Made by a program: the position numbers and the translations under genes. This document shows positions 6,092 to 8,383 of a DNA stretch of 8,383 nucleotides, piece after piece; the stretch's first letter is position 1; each line of letters opens with the position of its first letter. This stretch comes from JABCPE02 sp963520725 (GTDB lineage Bacteria > Bacteroidota > Bacteroidia > Flavobacteriales > Weeksellaceae). The notes under the pieces are model-generated. The model was not told the origin of the DNA and did no database searches. It was given only the letters and a program-made list of their open reading frames with translations. The DNA lies in assembly GCA_963520725.1 (NCBI GenBank), contig CAUQSG010000071.1:1-8383 (forward strand), written 5' to 3'.

Positions 6092-6448
6092 TTATTCCAC
6101 AACCTCATAGCTTATCGAAACTACGCCACTTCTGAGGTCTGCTATCTTACTAAACGCTGCCTTACTAAGATCAAAAGCTCTTTTCTTAGAAAAAGGCCCT
6201 CTGTCATTCACCCTTACGATTACGCTTTTTTCATTCTTTAAATTGGTAATTTTTACCTTTGTCCCAAATGGAAGGGTTTTATTTGCAGCTGTTAGTTTTT
6301 TATTGTCAAAAATCTCACCACTTGCTGTTTTTCTACCATTAAATTTATCATGGTAATATGAAGCTGTACTCGTTTTCACTCCTTTTTCTTTGTCAAATGA
6401 AGCTCCAAGTGTAAAAGCCATTAGACCAAAAAAAATAAGTTGTTTCAT
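6092..6448 (-). CDS. small RlpA-like double-psi beta-barrel protein, exported
   Basis: A 118-residue protein with a signal peptide (MKQLIFFGLMAFTLGAS; cleavage after about residue 17) followed by a single RlpA/DPBB domain (27-117). Conserved features are ASYYHDKFNGRKTASGEIFD (29-48), LTAANKTLPFGTKV (52-65), VRVNDRGPF (78-86) and RAFDLSKAAF (90-99). RlpA proteins are septal-ring lytic transglycosylases that cut denuded peptidoglycan glycans; larger ones add a SPOR domain, absent here. Glu45 (SGE) and Asp82 (NDRGPF) are present, but the His of the usual TAAHKTLP motif is Asn56. Activity is therefore uncertain, and it may be only a cell-wall or sugar binding DPBB protein. No lipobox Cys, so it is probably soluble in the periplasm or secreted. 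It is transcribed alone from a -7 box at 6481-6488 and ends at the shared hairpin. Confidence 0.88.
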   Translation of the reverse strand: MKQLIFFGLMAFTLGASFDKEKGVKTSTASYYHDKFNGRKTASGEIFDNKKLTAANKTLPFGTKVKITNLKNEKSVIVRVNDRGPFSKKRAFDLSKAAFSKIADLRSGVVSISYEVVE

Positions 6449-6480
6449 GTCAAATAGTTTTATTTTTGAATTAGTCGAGG

Positions 6481-6488
6481 CAAATTTA
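6481..6488 (-). promoter_or_regulatory. -7 box for the rlpA-like gene
   Basis: On the - strand this reads TAAATTTG, a perfect TAnnTTTG box. Transcription would start near 6476, giving a leader of about 27 bases. No TTG is seen at the usual -33 distance. Confidence 0.55.
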
Positions 6489-6599
6489 TACCCATTTATA
6501 GAATCTTCATATTTTTTTCGTCCTGTGATGTTTTTTCTTTGATATTTTAAACCAAAACTAAACCGCTACCCTCCTAAAATAGAGCAAAAAACAAGCTTT

Positions 6600-6615
6600 G
6601 TTAAAAAAGGTTAAA
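6600..6615. repeat. GTTAAA direct repeat, 10-base period
   Basis: GTTAAA occurs at 6600-6605 and again at 6610-6615, the same spacing as the pair upstream of htrA (2351-2366). It lies in the spacer (6489-6652) between the rlpA -7 box and the DUF59 terminator, roughly 110 bases upstream of the former. Apart from this pair the spacer holds nothing I can name. Confidence 0.3.
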
Positions 6616-6652
6616 AAAACAAGCGCATTTCTTAACGAAATTAACATAAAAG

Positions 6653-6679
6653 AAAAAACACTGAAAATCAGTGTTTTTT
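6653..6679 (-). terminator. terminator of the exonuclease-DUF59 operon, overlapping the stop codon
   Basis: AAAAAACACTGA (6653-6664) and TCAGTGTTTTTT (6668-6679) form a perfect 12-bp stem with a 3-base loop. On the - strand the U-tract lies at the low-coordinate end. The DUF59 stop codon (6678-6680) sits in the base of the stem, so termination follows directly on the end of the gene. Confidence 0.85.
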
Positions 6680-7004
6680 ATAATAATCCTAATTCAAATT
6701 TAGCTTCTTCGCTCATCATGTCCTTTTCCCATTCTGGCTCGAAAGTTATCTCCACCTTGGATTTTGTAATTCCTTCTACTTCACCCACTTTCTCCTCCAC
6801 CTCCATCGGAAGGCTCTCCGCTACGGGACAGTTGGGCGTAGTAAGGGTCATCAGCACTTTTGCTTCGCCCTCATCACTTATCTGCACATCATAAATCAGC
6901 CCTAGTTCGTATATATCCACAGGAATTTCTGGGTCGTAGATGGTTTTTAGCACCCTTATAACCTCCTCTCCTAGCGAAGCGATTTGTTCATCTGTTAATT
7001 TCAT
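6678..7004 (-). CDS. DUF59 / MIP18-family Fe-S cluster assembly protein (SufT-like)
   Basis: A 108-residue single-domain DUF59 protein of the group annotated as SUF-system Fe-S assembly proteins. After an N-terminal helix it carries DPEIPVDIYELGLIY (residues 24-38), MTLTTPNCPVAESLP (52-66) with the conserved Cys59 in the TTPNCP loop, a helix, and the closing strand VEITFEPEWEKDMMSEEAK (84-102) with the typical W92. Proteins of this family help load or mature Fe-S clusters on client proteins; Cys59 is the expected functional residue. The gene lies 21 bases after the exonuclease stop with no terminator between, so it is the second gene of that transcript rather than part of a sufBCDS operon in this window. 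The + strand open frame at 6598-6894 is a shadow. Family call is strong; the clients are unknown. Confidence 0.93.
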   Translation of the reverse strand: MKLTDEQIASLGEEVIRVLKTIYDPEIPVDIYELGLIYDVQISDEGEAKVLMTLTTPNCPVAESLPMEVEEKVGEVEGITKSKVEITFEPEWEKDMMSEEAKFELGLL

Positions 7005-7025
7005 ATAATTTCTCTTTTTCTCTAA

Positions 7026-7721
7026 TTATTCGGATTTCGTCAATAAATCTTCCTGCCTCATTTTTCGGAAAACATTCGCCAAAGTTAAAACATCTTTTTC
7101 ACAATATTCCACTATTCTCTGCAAATCCTTTTCTTGATAATAAATTTCTGCCACCATAGAGCCGTCAATATCATCCTTTGGTGTAGGCACTCCAAAGATA
7201 TGCGCCATGAGTTCTAAAGAAATAAAACTCTTCCAATCGCCGAATTTCCAAAGTTCCATAGTATCCAAATGCGAAACCTCCCAAGGTTTTTTCCCAAAAG
7301 TCTGGAACGGAACAGGCGGCTGAAAACCATTTACAAGCATCCTTCGGGCAATCCACGGAAAATCAAATTCCTTGCCGTTATGGGCGCAGAGGATTATATT
7401 TTGCAGTCTAGGGCTGTTGAAAATATTTCCAAAATCTTCCAATAATTTTTTCTCATTATCACCATAGAAAGATTTGATTTTCAAACGATTATCTTTTTCC
7501 AGCATTCCCACAGAAATACAGATGATTTTTCCAAATTCTGCCATAATTCCTGCCCTATCCTGATAGAAATCCGCCGCCGAGACATCTTCTCCGCGCTGCC
7601 GCAGCGTTTTCTTATCCCAAAGTTTTTTTTCTTCTTCAGAGACTTCGTTCCAGTTTCCAACTTGTGGAACTGTTTCAATGTCCAAAAACAAAATCCGCTC
7701 TATGGGAATACTCTTTATCAT
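7026..7721 (-). CDS. DEDDy 3'-5' exonuclease (PolB-like RNase H fold)
   Basis: A 231-residue predicted 3'-5' exonuclease of the DnaQ/RNase-D-like superfamily, of the type related to DNA polymerase B proofreading domains and found as a free protein in Bacteroidota. All metal-binding residues are visible: ExoI LFLDIETVP (D14, E16), ExoII AHNGKEFDFPWIARRM (113-128, D120) and ExoIII YCEKD (Y206, D210), which makes it DEDDy. The domain fills the protein, with no polymerase or helicase part. Other family features are GKIICISVG (64-72), SHLDTMELWKFGDWKS (150-165) and IFGVPTPKDDIDGSMV (175-190). It probably trims single-stranded or mismatched 3' ends of DNA or RNA in the cytosol; the actual substrate is not shown by sequence. 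First gene of an operon with the DUF59 gene, from a -7 box at 7738-7745. Confidence 0.92.
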   Translation of the reverse strand: MIKSIPIERILFLDIETVPQVGNWNEVSEEEKKLWDKKTLRQRGEDVSAADFYQDRAGIMAEFGKIICISVGMLEKDNRLKIKSFYGDNEKKLLEDFGNIFNSPRLQNIILCAHNGKEFDFPWIARRMLVNGFQPPVPFQTFGKKPWEVSHLDTMELWKFGDWKSFISLELMAHIFGVPTPKDDIDGSMVAEIYYQEKDLQRIVEYCEKDVLTLANVFRKMRQEDLLTKSE

Positions 7722-7737
7722 AAAAATAAAATAAACA

Positions 7738-7745
7738 CAAAAATA
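7738..7745 (-). promoter_or_regulatory. -7 box for the exonuclease-DUF59 operon
   Basis: On the - strand this reads TATTTTTG, fitting TAnnTTTG, with 16 bases before the exonuclease ATG; the leader would be about 10 bases. No TTG at the normal -33 distance. The region is very AT-rich, so a chance match is possible. Confidence 0.45.
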
Positions 7746-7819
7746 AGTTTTAAAAAATTAAATGCATTAATTATTTAAAAAAATCTTGTTTTGACCTTAA
7801 AAAAATAAAGAAATAAATG

Positions 7820-7827
7820 TAAATTTG
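7820..7827 (+). promoter_or_regulatory. -7 box for the lipoprotein gene
   Basis: TAAATTTG is identical to the -7 boxes of htrA and the rlpA-like gene. It lies 26 bases before the ATG at 7854, giving a leader of about 20 bases. A TTG at 7791-7793 stands 26 bases upstream, longer than the usual spacer. Confidence 0.55.
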
Positions 7828-7853
7828 TTTCGATTTAAAAAAATTTAATCATT

Positions 7854-8383
7854 ATGAAAAATCTAAAATTTTTATTTGCTTTGTTAGTTTATTTTGCTGT
7901 GCTTTCTTGTTCAGGAACATTTAGTACATTACCTGATGGAAAACAAATAGACAACAGGCTAGTAGGAGAATGGGCAGGTTCAGAAGAAAATAATCAAATG
8001 GAAGGTGTGAAAAAAAGCTGGGTAATGAAAAGACTTAAAAACGGTTCTTTTTCCCTTGAATTCACAGTCGAAGAAAATGGTGATGTTTCTAGCTTTGAAG
8101 AAACAGGAACTTGGTGGGTAGAAAATGGAAAATTCTATGAATTCCATGATTTCACAAAAAAAACTGACCACTATTCTTACGAAGTTTTAAATAAAAATCA
8201 AGTTAAATTCAAAGCTGAGCACATTGGTGTAGAAATGAATAAATCTGATTATGATTTTATTGACACAAGAAAAACACCTGAGAAAAACAAGAAAAAAGGA
8301 GAATTGGGTCTTTCTATTTCCAATCCCATAAAAGTAAAAAGTGTAGCGGAAGAATACCAATACATCAGAGAAAACTGCGAAGG
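7854..8383 (+). CDS. hypothetical lipoprotein, 3'-partial
   Basis: The frame opens at the ATG at 7854 and stays open for 176 codons to the window edge, where it is cut mid-codon. The N-terminus (MKNLKFLFALLVYFAVLSCSG) is a clear lipoprotein signal peptide, with lipobox VLSC and lipidation at Cys19. No acidic cluster follows the Cys, so the surface-export signal known for some Bacteroidota lipoproteins is not evident, which favours the periplasmic face. Residues 37-125 look like a beta-rich lipocalin-like domain: LVGEWAGSEEN, SWVMKRLKNGSFSLEF, ETGTWWVENGKFYEFHDFT, then HYSYEVLNKNQVKFKA. A Lys-rich linker (about 143-151) leads to a second segment (SISNPIKVKSVAEEYQYI) that continues beyond the edge. 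I do not recognise the family. It is missed by methods that need a stop codon. Divergent from the exonuclease operon. Confidence 0.8.
   Translation, partial: MKNLKFLFALLVYFAVLSCSGTFSTLPDGKQIDNRLVGEWAGSEENNQMEGVKKSWVMKRLKNGSFSLEFTVEENGDVSSFEETGTWWVENGKFYEFHDFTKKTDHYSYEVLNKNQVKFKAEHIGVEMNKSDYDFIDTRKTPEKNKKKGELGLSISNPIKVKSVAEEYQYIRENCE

Noticed and set aside
6598..6894. 98-codon + strand frame
   Set aside because: It crosses a terminator hairpin and is antisense to the DUF59 gene; its Ser/Thr-rich composition is that of a shadow.
1..8383. CRISPR array, tRNA, rRNA, insertion sequence or attachment site
   Set aside because: No regularly spaced repeats, no cloverleaf with a T-loop, no transposase frame and no terminal inverted repeats were found on reading through; the inverted repeats seen are explained as terminators.

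Overview
The window looks like AT-rich chromosomal DNA of a Bacteroidota bacterium, most likely a flavobacterium of the Chryseobacterium/Riemerella/Elizabethkingia group (Weeksellaceae). This rests on three things: the protein sequences of the HtrA, DUF151-UVR and NupG genes as I remember their relatives; A-rich start sites with weak or no Shine-Dalgarno; and -7 boxes of the Bacteroidota form TAnnTTTG upstream of six genes. The genus is inference.

Bases 1-2243 are an accessory block that resembles an immunity-gene array of a polymorphic-toxin system. It holds a 5'-truncated DUF2262 gene, a SUKH-like (SMI1/KNR4) gene and an unrecognised helical protein, all on the + strand. A WapI-like immunity gene then faces them on the - strand, with its own full TTG-N19-TAnnTTTG promoter. 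No toxin is inside the window. Two short open stretches (939-995 and 1638-1808) look like possible debris between these genes.

Bases 2244-6003 are ordinary core genes on the + strand. First comes an HtrA/DegQ envelope protease with a strong terminator, then a two-gene unit of a DUF151 bifunctional-nuclease-family protein with a C-terminal UVR motif and a NupG-type nucleoside/H+ symporter 9 bases downstream. A long perfect hairpin at 6012-6051 closes this unit and also serves the convergent RlpA gene.

Bases 6052-7721 are on the - strand: a small RlpA-like DPBB protein (6092-6448), and a likely operon of a DEDDy 3'-5' exonuclease followed by a DUF59 Fe-S assembly protein (SufT/MIP18-like). That operon ends in a hairpin that overlaps its last stop codon. 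A divergent promoter region (7722-7853) then leads to a + strand lipoprotein gene that runs off the right edge. No tRNA, rRNA, CRISPR array or intact insertion sequence was seen. No gene-free stretch exceeds 300 bases; the longest, 6449-6677, holds the rlpA promoter, a GTTAAA direct repeat and the DUF59 terminator.
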